A model generated the notes under the pieces. The model had not been told where the DNA came from. It made no database searches and saw only the letters and a list, made by a program, of their open reading frames with translations. Positions 1 to 8,717 of a stretch of 64,000 nucleotides of DNA are shown piece after piece. The stretch is from Bradyrhizobium sp. CCGUVB1N3. Its GTDB lineage: Bacteria > Pseudomonadota > Alphaproteobacteria > Rhizobiales > Xanthobacteraceae. How positions within the stretch are numbered: position 1 is the first letter of the stretch; every line of letters starts with the position of its first letter. The translations under genes were made by a program, and so were the position numbers. Location of the stretch: contig NZ_JANADR010000001.1 of the NCBI RefSeq assembly GCF_024199925.1, forward strand, positions 7,257,501 through 7,321,500, written 5' to 3'.

Positions 1-429
1 GAAGCCGACAGCCGGCATCATTCGTTCGAGCTCGCGGCGATCGACCATTCGCGTGTCGTTCCGCGGCACGTAGTTGTGCGTCCGCTTATTGAGCGCCTCG
101 CGAGCTTCGTATTCAGCCTCGCTCAAGCAATAAATCATGCCGCCAGGTCGGGAATAGTCGACCCGCATCCCGATCGTTTCGGTCAACTCGCGAAGAAAGG
201 CCGGCCATAGGTCCGCACTTTGACGGCTCAGTTGATGGTAAGCGGGTGCGTTCGATCCCTTTCCCTGAACCCAAACAAGACCAAAATTAGCCCGTGCCGC
301 GCGCATGTCCTGATCTTCTCCATCAAGGACGATGACTTCTTGTCCCCGCTTGGCGAATCCATAGGCAAGTGCGGCTCCAACAACGGCTCCCCCAATAACG
401 ATAACGTCCGCGTCCACCCTCATCTCCAT
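1..429 (-). CDS. FAD-dependent oxidoreductase (DAO type), N-terminal part, cut by window edge
   Basis: The minus strand is open for 143 codons from 429 to the window edge. The N-terminus reads VDADVIVIGGAVVGAALAYG, a dinucleotide-binding fold with glycine-rich loop (IGGAVVG) and an acidic residue ending the second strand (IVLDGE), as in D-amino-acid oxidase/glycine oxidase (DAO) flavoenzymes. These enzymes oxidise amines or amino acids with FAD as cofactor. Two ATGs (429 and 423) are in frame; neither has a strong ribosome binding site, so the start is uncertain by two codons. The gene is divergent from the LysR gene at 511, and a peptide/amine-type binding protein follows that, which suggests a regulated catabolic unit. 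Substrate unknown. Seen: fold signature and frame. Inferred: family and role. Confidence 0.8.
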   Translation of the reverse strand, partial: MEMRVDADVIVIGGAVVGAALAYGFAKRGQEVIVLDGEDQDMRAARANFGLVWVQGKGSNAPAYHQLSRQSADLWPAFLRELTETIGMRVDYSRPGGMIYCLSEAEYEAREALNKRTHNYVPRNDTRMVDRRELERMMPAVGF

Positions 430-510
430 TGGTTATTGTCGAGCCTAGGAAGCGAGTGTAGAAAGTCAAAGTCGTTTAGTTCGATGACGTATTCGCTAGG
501 GTTATAACTA

Positions 511-1413
511 ATGAGGGATCCAAGCCTGAGGCAACTTGAGGCACTCATGGCTGTCGTCGAAAGTGGCACCGTCAGCCGCGCTGCTGAGGTCCTAAGAATC
601 TCGCAGCCAGCAGCAAGCAAGCTCATCCAGGATCTGGAAGCAGATACTGGGCTGCAGCTGTTCGAGCGCGAGAGTGGCCGACTGGTGCCGACCGGGCGCG
701 GAATGCGTCTGTATGAAGAGGTCGAGCGCATTTTCGGCGGCGTGCACCAATTGGCTCGCGCCGTGGATGCAATCCGGCGCGAGGAGCATGGCCACCTGCT
801 GATCGGCACTATGCCGGCATTGTCGGGCCCATTCATCACCCGCGTGGTTGCGGGATTCAAAGAGCGGCATCGGGATGTTTTTGTTTCCATCGAAGCTCGC
901 AGCTCCCAGTTTCTGACGGAAGCCGTCCTGCTTCGTCGTGTCGATTTGGCTCTCGTCATCAGCGGCCTGGAACATTCGTCCGTTCAGGTCGACCGCGTAA
1001 AATGTCCGCCGGCCGTGGTGGCGCTCCCTCTGGGACACAGGCTTTCCGATCTGTCAGACCTGTCTCCGATCGATCTCAAGGATGAACCCTTCATCGCATT
1101 CGCGCCGACGGGAACGATGCGCAGCAAGGTCGATGCCGCCTTTGAAAGGTTCGGCCTGAGGCCAAACATCGCCATCGAGGCAACGACCGCCCCGAATGTC
1201 GCCGAGCTGGTTGCGGCCGGATTGGGCGTGACCGTAGCCGACCCTTTGGCCCTAGAGCACGTTGCCGGTCGGATCACATCAAGGCCGTTTACGCCGGTCA
1301 TCGACTTCGACTACGTGCTGATCCGTCCGATCCGTGCGAGAAAGAGCGATCTGGTCGCTGATTTCGCGGCAGAAGTACATGCCGCAGCAAAGACGCCAAA
1401 ACTCACAGCATAG
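511..1413 (+). CDS. LysR-family transcriptional regulator
   Basis: 300 residues, the usual LysR length. The N-terminal winged helix-turn-helix (about residues 5-62) contains the typical SRAAEVLRISQPAASKLI recognition segment, followed by LFERESGRLVPTGRG. The rest (about 90-290) fits a type 2 periplasmic-binding-like effector domain. LysR proteins bind DNA as tetramers and usually control a divergent neighbour; here that is the FAD oxidoreductase, 81 bp away, and the solute-binding protein at 1479-3050 lies just downstream in convergent orientation. The intervening 430-510 stretch should hold the operator, but I could not pick a clear T-N11-A site. The effector is probably the oxidoreductase substrate (inference). 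Confidence 0.9.
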   Translation: MRDPSLRQLEALMAVVESGTVSRAAEVLRISQPAASKLIQDLEADTGLQLFERESGRLVPTGRGMRLYEEVERIFGGVHQLARAVDAIRREEHGHLLIGTMPALSGPFITRVVAGFKERHRDVFVSIEARSSQFLTEAVLLRRVDLALVISGLEHSSVQVDRVKCPPAVVALPLGHRLSDLSDLSPIDLKDEPFIAFAPTGTMRSKVDAAFERFGLRPNIAIEATTAPNVAELVAAGLGVTVADPLALEHVAGRITSRPFTPVIDFDYVLIRPIRARKSDLVADFAAEVHAAAKTPKLTA

Positions 1414-1478
1414 AGAAAACTCGCCGACCTTGAGCAATATCGGAACTGCCTCCGGTCAGGTCAGTCGGGGAAAACCGG

Positions 1479-3050
1479 TCAGCGGTTGATCGTTGTTTGC
1501 TCGGTAATTGGGGGTGCCAGGTTCAAGGAGCCCTTGAGTTCGTAACCGTAGTTTAGACTTTTGCTATGGACCCAGACCTGCATCAGGCTGAACAGAGGCA
1601 CGCCGCACACCTGGTCGTAGATTTTCTTCTGAGCGGCGGACCAAAGTTTCAAACGTTCTTCGTCCGTCGTGGCTTTTCGCGCGGCCGTGATATCGGCATC
1701 GCCGGCGTCGCAATGTGCGAAGTTCGTCACCGCAGTGGGCTTTCCGATCGACGCATCCGAGTGGTAAAATTGGCTCAGATAGCTGTCTGCGACGGGGTAA
1801 CGGGCGGCGCCGTAAAAGACCACATCGCTCAGATCCTTGCGGATTTGTTCGTGATAGGTCGGATGATCAACGATCTGCATTTGCAGGTTGATCCCCGCTT
1901 CTGCCAACTGGGCCTGAATGACCTCCATGATAGGCTGCTGAGCGGAGTTGGATGAGACGACCGCCGACAAGGTTAAACCGTTCTTGAAGCCGGCCTCCGC
2001 CAGCAGCTTTTTCGAAGCTTCAGGATCGTAATTGTAGCTCCAGTTGCAGTCTTCGCCGAGATAGTCGTTCGGCACGACCGAGCAGCCCTTCACGGCCACC
2101 CCTGCGCCGACGAACTGGACGATCTGGTCTACATCAATCGCGTGAGCGATCGCTTCACGGACCTTGACGTTATCCAAAGGCTTGCGGGCCATGATTATGA
2201 AGACGGTGCGATATTCGCCTGGGGCGAAAATATCGACCGCGACATTGTCCCAGGCTTTCGCCTGATCGACCCAGCGCTGTTCGCGCTTACCGAAAATCAG
2301 GTCGAGCTCGCCTGATCTGAAGGCAAGTTCACGGCTTGAATCCGAGGGAATGAGATCGACCCTGATGTCGTTGATTTTTGGGGCACCCCGGAAATAGCCA
2401 GGGAATGCTTTGAGATAGACCGACTGCTGCGTAACAGCCTTGTCGAACATGAACGGGCCCGTCCCGATCGGGTTTGCCTTGAATTTGGCGCCGAGCGCTT
2501 CGATGGCTTTTTTGCTGACAATGTTTCCGCCATGGTAGTTGGCGACGAGGCCCAGGAAGCCAGCAACGGGCTCGCTCAGCATGATGCGCACGGTCAACGG
2601 ATCAATCGCCTCGATTGATTTGAAGGCGGCATAGTCGCTCGAGTAGGACGAGGTTTCGGGGTTCTTCGCACGCTGCAAGGAGAAGACGACATCGTCAGCT
2701 GTCAACGAACCGTAGTCGCGGTGGAATTTGACATCCTTGCGAAGCTTGAACGTCCAGACCAGGCCGTCATCGGAGCTTGTCCAGCTCTCCGCCAGATCGG
2801 GTTCGATCTTGGTCGGGTCGGCGCTGCCGGGAACGAAGCGGACGAGGCCGTTGAAAACCCAGGATACGATCGTCATGTCCTGGGTGTTGCTCGCCCTCGC
2901 AGGATCGAGCGTTGCGATGTCAGCGGCGCTTACCCCCACCCGGAGCGATGCCGCGTCAACTGTTCCCGTCGATGCGAGACCCAAAAGCGCCGAAGCTGCC
3001 AATACAGCAAACATGCTTTTCCCAATCTTGTCGGCCAAGTTCCCCTCCAT
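1479..3050 (-). CDS. ABC transporter substrate-binding protein, family 5 (DppA/OppA type)
   Basis: 523 residues, the usual size for extracellular solute-binding family 5. A signal peptide is visible: lysines in the n-region (ADKIGKS), a hydrophobic stretch (FAVLAASALLGLAS) and a probable cleavage after VDA. Family features follow: RVGVSAADIATLDPARASN, then NGLVRF, DLAESWTSSDDGLVWTFKLRKDVKFH, and TGPFMF. Such proteins bind oligopeptides, opines, amines or nickel complexes in the periplasm and hand them to an ABC permease. No permease or ATPase genes are adjacent, so it is an orphan or its partners were lost. The ATG at 3050 was chosen because it supplies the basic n-region; an in-frame ATG at 3014 is an alternative. 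It converges on the LysR gene. Confidence 0.88.
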   Translation of the reverse strand: MEGNLADKIGKSMFAVLAASALLGLASTGTVDAASLRVGVSAADIATLDPARASNTQDMTIVSWVFNGLVRFVPGSADPTKIEPDLAESWTSSDDGLVWTFKLRKDVKFHRDYGSLTADDVVFSLQRAKNPETSSYSSDYAAFKSIEAIDPLTVRIMLSEPVAGFLGLVANYHGGNIVSKKAIEALGAKFKANPIGTGPFMFDKAVTQQSVYLKAFPGYFRGAPKINDIRVDLIPSDSSRELAFRSGELDLIFGKREQRWVDQAKAWDNVAVDIFAPGEYRTVFIIMARKPLDNVKVREAIAHAIDVDQIVQFVGAGVAVKGCSVVPNDYLGEDCNWSYNYDPEASKKLLAEAGFKNGLTLSAVVSSNSAQQPIMEVIQAQLAEAGINLQMQIVDHPTYHEQIRKDLSDVVFYGAARYPVADSYLSQFYHSDASIGKPTAVTNFAHCDAGDADITAARKATTDEERLKLWSAAQKKIYDQVCGVPLFSLMQVWVHSKSLNYGYELKGSLNLAPPITEQTTINR

Positions 3051-3333
3051 TCCTTATTTTTCTGACCGAGTTAATTGGAGTCTCCTATAAGTATCAAAGT
3101 CGATATTTTTGTAGGTGTATTCTGATGAATTATAGTTCGCCCTTGACCAGCATTCGAACTGCACCTCTTGGAGAGAGCGCTCGGGGCCTCGCAGGGGTCG
3201 CGCTTCCAGTCCGGATGGGACAGGAGTGGCTCGCTGCCCGGTCCGAGGATATCGGTGAACTCGCAGCTGGCTCGGGACCGACGAGGCGAAAATGCTGAGT
3301 GTCCGACCGAAAAATAAGTTGAGTGATATCAGC

Positions 3334-4230
3334 GAGTTCTGATTCCATTGGTGTTGCGAAGCATCAAAGGGATCGAGAATGTGGACTGATATCACTCGGG
3401 CACAGTTTGCCCGAGAGGAGCTGCGTTTGCCAAGCGACTTGACGGATGCGGAATGGGTCGTGCTGGAGAGGTTGCTTCCTGTGCGGGCCAAGCGCGGGCG
3501 GCGCCCGAAATGGAGCTATCGGGACATCGTCGAGGCAGTGCTCTATCTGCTGCGCGGCGGGTTGCCGTGGCGCATGCTGCCGCCCACTCTGTTTCCACCA
3601 ATGACCACGGTGCAGTACTATTTCTACCAATGGCGGGACAGCGGATTGTGGCAATCGATCAACCACGCACTCCTGATGCTGGCGCGCGAGGCGATCGGCC
3701 GGGAGGCCTCGCCGACGGCTGGTGTGATCGACAGCCAATCGGTCAAGACCACCGAAGGTGGCGGCCCTCGCGGCTACGACGCGGGGAAGAAGATCAAGGG
3801 TCGAAAGCGCCACATCGTCACCGACACCCAAGGGCTCCTGGTCGGCGCGATCGTTCACGCTGCCGACGTCCAGGATCGCGATGGCGCGCCAGATGTCCTG
3901 TGCAGCATTCGCTACCGCTTCCCCTGGCTGCGCCATATCTTCGCCGATGGCGGCTATGCCGGCGGAAAGCTCAAGGCGGTGCTGGGAAAGATCGGCCGGT
4001 GGACTGTCGAGATCATCAAGCGCTCCGATGCCGCACAGGGCTTCGAGGTGCTTCCGCGCCGCTGGGTGGTCGAACGAACCTTCGCCTGGCTCGGCCGCAA
4101 CCGCAGATTGGCCAAGGACTTCGAGCGAACCATCGAAAGCGCAACTGCCTGGCTCTTCCTCGCCTCCGTCCAACTCATGACAAGGCGCATCGCAGCCATA
4201 AAAACAGCAATGCAATTTTGAGTCAGACTC
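3334..4230. mobile_element. IS5-family insertion sequence, apparently complete
   Basis: A transposase gene fills this stretch. Its flanks carry an imperfect inverted pair: GAGTTCTGATTC at 3334-3345, and GAGTCTGACTC as the reverse complement of 4220-4230. The match is imperfect, so the exact ends are approximate and I could not define a target duplication. It separates the LysR/binding-protein cluster from the truncated SDR gene at 4906. Confidence 0.65.
3379..4221 (+). CDS. IS5-family transposase, intact
   Basis: 280 residues in one uninterrupted frame, full length for this IS5 subgroup. The N-terminal IS5 domain (DLTDAEWVVLERLLP, then GRRPKWSYRDIVEAVLYLLR, then GLPWRMLP) is followed by a DDE nuclease core: first Asp in GVIDSQSVKT, second Asp in FADGGYAGGKL, Glu in WVVERTFAWLGRNRR. 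It catalyses cut-and-paste transposition of its own element. It is one of the few transposase frames in the window with no visible lesion, so it may be recently arrived and active (inference). Confidence 0.92.
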   Translation: MWTDITRAQFAREELRLPSDLTDAEWVVLERLLPVRAKRGRRPKWSYRDIVEAVLYLLRGGLPWRMLPPTLFPPMTTVQYYFYQWRDSGLWQSINHALLMLAREAIGREASPTAGVIDSQSVKTTEGGGPRGYDAGKKIKGRKRHIVTDTQGLLVGAIVHAADVQDRDGAPDVLCSIRYRFPWLRHIFADGGYAGGKLKAVLGKIGRWTVEIIKRSDAAQGFEVLPRRWVVERTFAWLGRNRRLAKDFERTIESATAWLFLASVQLMTRRIAAIKTAMQF

Positions 4231-4905
4231 TGAAGCAAAAAGAGCTCGCCCCCTAGCCGCCCATTCTCGCGACCAAGACTCCTCCGCGATGATGAAGGCG
4301 TCGGACCATCACGTCGGGGGGGGGGGCGCTTGCATTCGGCATGCGCCGGATCGTTGTCGCTCCGCGCGCCGAGATGGGCGTGCAGATCATGACCTTGGCG
4401 TCGATGGTCGCGCGGCGTGCGTCTGCTCGATCTTCTCCGGCGCGAAGCATCTTGAAGGTTGCGCAACAGGGTCCACCGGAGAGCGCCGATGCGACTCCGG
4501 ACGCGAGGGCGCTCGCGCGTGAGGCCTAAAAACGCTTCCGGCGTTTGCAACGAGGATATCGACGCGGCCAGTGTCACACGCTCGGCCTCGATCACTTCGC
4601 AACCTTAGAACGAGCAAAAGCTGCTGCTCGCGCCGGCGCGACCAGATGAAGCCGAAATGGATGATCGACAACTGCGGCCTCGCAAACCGCGAGAAAGATC
4701 CAGAGGCCATCCCACTGCAGCTCCACGTTCACTCCTCGGGTTGGTCCACGCCATCCATTTCTGTATGCCGACGTAGGAAATTAGACGATTGCCATTCTGT
4801 CCGTCCAAGGCAAAAGGAGCGCCAGAAATGGAGGAAAGCAAATCAAGCTCCATGAATAGTGCGGTTCACATCGGGTGCGCCAAAGGACGAAATAGGAGGC
4901 GAAAT
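4231..4905. other. Non-coding or degraded stretch with an 11-G run
   Basis: I can support no gene here; the open frames have no recognisable domains. An uninterrupted run of eleven G lies at 4316-4326. The last part, 4850-4905, leads into a strong Shine-Dalgarno AGGAGG (4894-4899) for the SDR fragment. Confidence 0.5.
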
Positions 4906-5220
4906 ATGGGTAAACTAGGTGGTAAGGTTGCTGTCATCACCGGCGGCAGCGACGGAATGGGACTGGCGACAGCCAAGCTGTTCGCACGCGAGGGCGCGAA
5001 GGTCATCATCACCGGGCGCGATCAGGCGAGGCTCGATGCCGCGGCGCCGAGCATCGGAAATGGCGCCGACGCGATCGGCTGCGATATTTCGAAGATGGCG
5101 GACATTGAAGCACTGCGTGCGTTTGTCGAGAGAAAGCACGGCCGTGTCGACATCATCTTCGCGAACGCCGGTGCGGCGCGACCGAACATGTTTGAATACA
5201 TGTCGGAGGAAGATTCTTGA
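4906..5220 (+). pseudogene. Short-chain dehydrogenase/reductase, N-terminal fragment
   Basis: 104 residues starting at an ATG six bases after a perfect AGGAGG. It begins KVAVITGGSDGMG (the TGxxxGxG NAD(P)-binding loop), continues with GCDISK and reaches IIFANAGAA (the NAG motif). The frame then stops, before the Ser-Tyr-Lys active site. SDR enzymes are about 245-250 residues, so some 140 residues are missing and the product cannot be an active dehydrogenase. The sequence after 5220 shows no SDR continuation in any frame, so this is a deletion rather than a simple frameshift. Confidence 0.8.
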
Positions 5221-5821
5221 TCAAGCGCCACTTATGCCGAAAATGTCTGTGCTCGAACATTCAAAGGATAGCCTCACCGAGGCCCGCAGTTGGCACGCGT
5301 TTTGAACGAGAGACCCCATCTAGAACAGCTCACTGGAGTCCAGATGTTATCACATCAGGCCATTGCTGATCTACGGCCTCAACGTGCGAGGCTTGCTAAC
5401 TGCCCGGCGACAAAATCGGGAGCACGATTCAGGCGCAACTGTCCTACCGAGCGTAGACCCGCGATTTCCTCTCATCGCAAACTAGAAAAAGTCCCTGTGT
5501 CGCTCGCTACGAGCGGCGGTTGCAGGCTGCCGACGCTCGACGCGGACAAGCCAGCCTGTCTTAGGAAGGGTGTGATGACGCTCCTAGACCCAGGAAGCAC
5601 CTAAGCTCGGCAAGAAGATGCAGAAGGTTAACCCGCTGACGAGCTTGGTCCCCAAGGATCGTTAACGCGACCGTCTGAGAAAAAAGAAGAGCTTGAAACA
5701 GAAACTAGATGCAGTCGACGAAACCTCCATTGGTGCGCTCTTCTGCGCACGTTCAAAGGGACTCGTCGTCCGTTCTAGCTTTGCAACTCTGACGCCCAGA
5801 TTGAGACTTGGAACAGACATC
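5221..5821. other. No gene seen
   Basis: About 600 bases between the SDR fragment and the acetyltransferase. The open frames are short and lack recognisable motifs. The codons from 5693, in frame with the acetyltransferase, are probably untranslated because they have no conserved character and no ribosome binding site. Confidence 0.45.
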
Positions 5822-6409
5822 ATGACAGCGGAGACGGACATCAAATCTGCGCACGCAAAGATGCAGGCGACCACCGTCTGGACACTGGTGCTCGGCTTTG
5901 CCGCAGACCCGTTGGCTCGATGGAGCTGGCCTGCTCCAGACCAATATCTTACGAGCATGCCTCAGTTCGTTGAGGCCTGCGGCGGACGAGCATTCGAACA
6001 TGGCACGGCATACGTGACGGGAGGGGGGCACGCCGCGGCGCTCTGGCTGCCGCCCGGCGTGGAGCAAAATGAGGTGGCACTCGACGCAATTATGGCTCAC
6101 TCCCTACGTCCGGAGATCAGCGAAGATATGGCGCAGCTTCGGCTTGGAATGACCGAACATCATCCACCCGAGCCACATTGGTATCTGCCTCTCATTGCTA
6201 CCGATCCGAACTGGGTCGGACAGGGGCTTGGCACATTGCTGATGAAGCACGCTCTCAGGCGATGTGATTCGGAGGGCACTGCCGCCTATCTCGAAAGCTC
6301 AAATCCGGAAAACATTCCCTTTTACCAGCGCCACGGCTTCAAGGTCATTGGTGAGATACAGCATGGTGATTCGCCGCGGCTAACGCCAATGTTGCGAACA
6401 GCCCATTGA
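5822..6409 (+). CDS. GNAT-family N-acetyltransferase
   Basis: 195 residues from the ATG at 5822. The hallmark is the acetyl-CoA pyrophosphate-binding motif A, LIATDPNWVGQGLGTLLMKHA (about residues 125-145, Q/R-x-x-G-x-G/A form), followed by YLESSNPENIPFYQRHGF, the C-terminal motif B seen in many GNATs that modify small molecules or antibiotics. GNAT enzymes move the acetyl group of acetyl-CoA to an amine; the acceptor cannot be told from sequence. The reading frame stays open upstream to 5693, but those codons look non-coding, so I prefer 5822. It is flanked by IS remnants and has no operon partner. Confidence 0.85.
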   Translation: MTAETDIKSAHAKMQATTVWTLVLGFAADPLARWSWPAPDQYLTSMPQFVEACGGRAFEHGTAYVTGGGHAAALWLPPGVEQNEVALDAIMAHSLRPEISEDMAQLRLGMTEHHPPEPHWYLPLIATDPNWVGQGLGTLLMKHALRRCDSEGTAAYLESSNPENIPFYQRHGFKVIGEIQHGDSPRLTPMLRTAH

Positions 6410-6510
6410 GTGGAATCCGGCGAAGAGAAGTTTCGCATGCTCCAGTCCACTTTATGTCGGATTGGCCTTTTTACTGGCCGCCGAGATCCGCATGCTGCGC
6501 AACATCATGC

Positions 6511-6690
6511 TTTGTCGATCGGCGATCCCAGGCCCACGTCGAACATTCGGTGGCGACGCTGGTGGGGCAACGGATATTCGCCATCGCTCTCGGCTACGAG
6601 GACCTCAACGACCATGAGACGCTGCGCCACGATCCATTGATGGAGAAAACTCAGGAGCCCGCCGACCACGTTGAGGCAACGCCACGTGTC
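6511..6690 (+). pseudogene. IS1380-family transposase fragment
   Basis: One frame reads FVDRRSQAHVEHSVATLVGQ and then RIFAIALGYEDLNDHETLRHDP. This is the conserved N-terminal block of IS1380 transposases (V/LxxRxxAIAxGYEDxxDxxxLRxDP). Only about 60 residues remain of roughly 450, with no DDE core. It is a transposon scar between the acetyltransferase and the radical SAM gene. Confidence 0.65.
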
Positions 6691-6736
6691 AGACCGAGAA
6701 CCTCCCCCTTCAGGCTCCACAGTTGGTCGCAACCCA

Positions 6737-8040
6737 TTAAACAGCAGGTAGCTCGACCGCGCCATCACGCCTTGTGAGACTGATCCCCGCAACGGCTAGC
6801 GCACGCGTAAACTCCTCGTGAGGATAGTAATAATGTTGGAATTGCTCAAAACTATCGAGGCGCTTCACCAGAGCATTTGCACTGATCTTTTCGTTGCCGA
6901 ATTCGCCGTGCATATTGTCGATTATAGTTTGGCGTACTTTGGGCTCTACATTTCGCAATGCGTTAACCAAATATCCTCCCGGCCCGGTTCTTACTTCTGT
7001 GGACGTATAAGCGCCTGCGACTTTTACCGCCTCGATATGAGACGCCATCGAAACACGACAGGTGGGGAATACCCAGACGTTTAGATCCGATAAGGCCAGG
7101 AGATAAAGTGCAGCGAAGAATGAGAAACATTCCTCTATGTCTAAGAGTTGCTCGGGACGATTATCTGTCTCAGGCGTTGTTATTTTATTCCAAGTGGGCA
7201 TGCCGATAATCAACGGCCTCACGGGGCATACGTCGTGCAAAGATACCTTGCGTGGTGCACGGTCGCCAACACGTCAAACGCAACGTCTTTGTTTAGACCG
7301 AGCATTGCTCCTGCTGAAAGATTTAGACCAGCTCTGGCTGCTCGATCCTGACTCTGCAGCCTGAATAAGAAACCATTACCATTCTTCACAACACGGAAAT
7401 CATCGTCGATTCCGTACGCTTTTGGCCGGCGCGAAATATGTTGATTATACACAGCCTCATCGTATGTCTCTTGCCACATTATCATTCCGTCAGCGCCGCA
7501 GGCAGCCAGCGTCTGATATTGCGTTTCCGTAAGTGCCATTGTGCAAAACAACAGCTGACGAGCACTAGTTGGAGGGACAAGCGATCTCAGCCTCCGCAGG
7601 AGAACTGGAAGAGCATCACGGACAAATCGAATGTCGTCGCCACCAACTAGTTCGATATCCTCTATGCCCTTCTCAAGCAAATATCGAGCTTGAATATCAA
7701 CGATTTCCTCATCAATTGCTAGACGGCCCATTTGCGTATTGTCGGCGCGCCAGCCGCAAAAATCGCAGTTGGATGCACATCGATTGGTGACTTCCACGGG
7801 AGACAGCGTGGTAACAGAGCGACCATACTTCCGCGTCCTGATACTGGCAGAACAGTCAAGAACCGCCGCCTTAATCTTCTCAAAATCGGGCGAGTTGATC
7901 GCACCAATGAACTCACTAAGCTCCGTAGGTAATAGAGGACGATGTTGCGCTTGGTCTAATATGTAAGCGGCCTCCTTGAGGGTTATTCCGACAGCTGCAC
8001 TGGACGTCGTGCGCAGTTCATCAACTGGTACTTGGTACAT
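6737..8040 (-). pseudogene. Radical SAM protein, ThiH/HydG/biotin-synthase-like, split by one frameshift
   Basis: Two overlapping minus frames join into one protein of about 430 residues. The first (8040 to 7219) has a leader region, then the radical SAM cluster motif CASNCDFCGW (Cys-x3-Cys-x2-Cys) near residue 105, followed by GIEDIELVGGDD, GMIMWQETYDEAVYNQH and RAGLNLSAGAMLGLN. The second (7240 to 6737) continues with PLIIGMPTWNKI and TSTEVRTGPGGYL. This matches the order in ThiH, HydG and related enzymes: a SAM barrel, then a C-terminal biotin/thiamin-synthesis-associated domain. The family cleaves S-adenosylmethionine with a 4Fe-4S cluster; ThiH and HydG act on tyrosine. The frames meet near 7236-7245 at a CTTTG context, so one extra base explains the break. 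Both halves keep conserved residues, so the lesion is very recent, a sequencing error, or a recoding site. Five 16-bp repeats precede the start. Confidence 0.8.
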
Positions 8041-8052
8041 ATCGTCATCTTA

Positions 8053-8130
8053 TTCTTCGGTGTTGGTATTCTTCGGTGTTGGTATTCTTCGGTGTTGGTA
8101 TCCTTCGGTGTTGGTATCCTTCGGTGTTGC
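8053..8130. repeat. 16-bp tandem repeat, five copies, just upstream of the radical SAM start
   Basis: On the plus strand the unit TTCTTCGGTGTTGGTA occurs at 8053, 8069 and 8085. It then occurs as the variant TCCTTCGGTGTTGGTA at 8101, and as a partial fifth copy (14 bases) at 8117. On the coding strand of the radical SAM gene the array lies about 13-90 bases before the ATG at 8040, so it would sit in the mRNA leader or promoter. The period is not a multiple of three. A minus-strand frame from about 8165 reads through the array as a repeating 16-residue peptide and overlaps the gene start. Confidence 0.9.
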
Positions 8131-8530
8131 CCTTTATTTTTATGGTATTTGACCTCAGCCCCCACAGTCTCCTGCCAAAAGTGATAGGCCCCCTCCTTGG
8201 GAGCGGCGAAGACCGAAAGCGGAAGGCCGGCAAAACATGTTTGTGCGAGCGCGTTTGACGAGCTCGCTGCACGCGGTGAAACCTTGCTTGAAGAACGAGG
8301 GCTGGTCTTCGACGTGCTGCAACACTCGGTGATGGTAGTAGCGATGGTGATGTGTCACGGCGAAGGTCCAGCGGGCAGAGCAGCGCAGATTGCTCTCTTC
8401 ACTCGATTCTCCTGATTTTCTGCTTGGGATGCGATTGATTGGATAGCGGTACGACGACTCCACCTGGTTTAGGGGGGCGGGATGAGCGAGACTCGCGCTT
8501 GGATTAGACAACGCGAGGGACACTCTTTCC
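8131..8530. other. Unassigned stretch
   Basis: No recognisable gene. It probably contains the promoter of the radical SAM gene on the minus strand (an A/T-rich patch lies at 8128-8150) and decayed IS sequence towards 8500. Confidence 0.4.
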
Positions 8531-8700
8531 ATGCATCAAGACAGACATGATGCCGACTCCTATCAGCGGATCGAAGTGATTACGGGGGAGAGGTGACGGC
8601 GCAGTTGGAGCGATGCGGAGAAGGCGCGGATCGTGGTCGAGAGCGCCGATCCGGAGACGAGCATTTCCGAGGTCGCGCGGTGCAATGGGGGCAACCGTCA
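8531..8700 (+). pseudogene. IS66-type TnpA fragment with in-frame stop
   Basis: From the ATG at 8531 the frame reads MHQDRHDADSYQRIEV, then a TGA where arginine is expected, then RRSWSDAEKARIVVESADPE and SISEVARCNG. This is the helix-turn-helix start of IS66 TnpA proteins (RRxWSxxEKxRIV...VSxVARxxG). The fragment ends abruptly at about 8700, where ISL3-type sequence begins. Confidence 0.75.
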
Positions 8701-8717
8701 ATCGGCGTTCAAATTTG

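Noticed and set aside
3364..4215. A 283-codon frame antisense to the IS5 transposase
   Set aside because: Antisense shadow of an intact DDE transposase.
8053..8130. CRISPR array
   Set aside because: The 16-bp units are directly adjacent with no spacers, and no cas genes are near; it is a simple tandem repeat.
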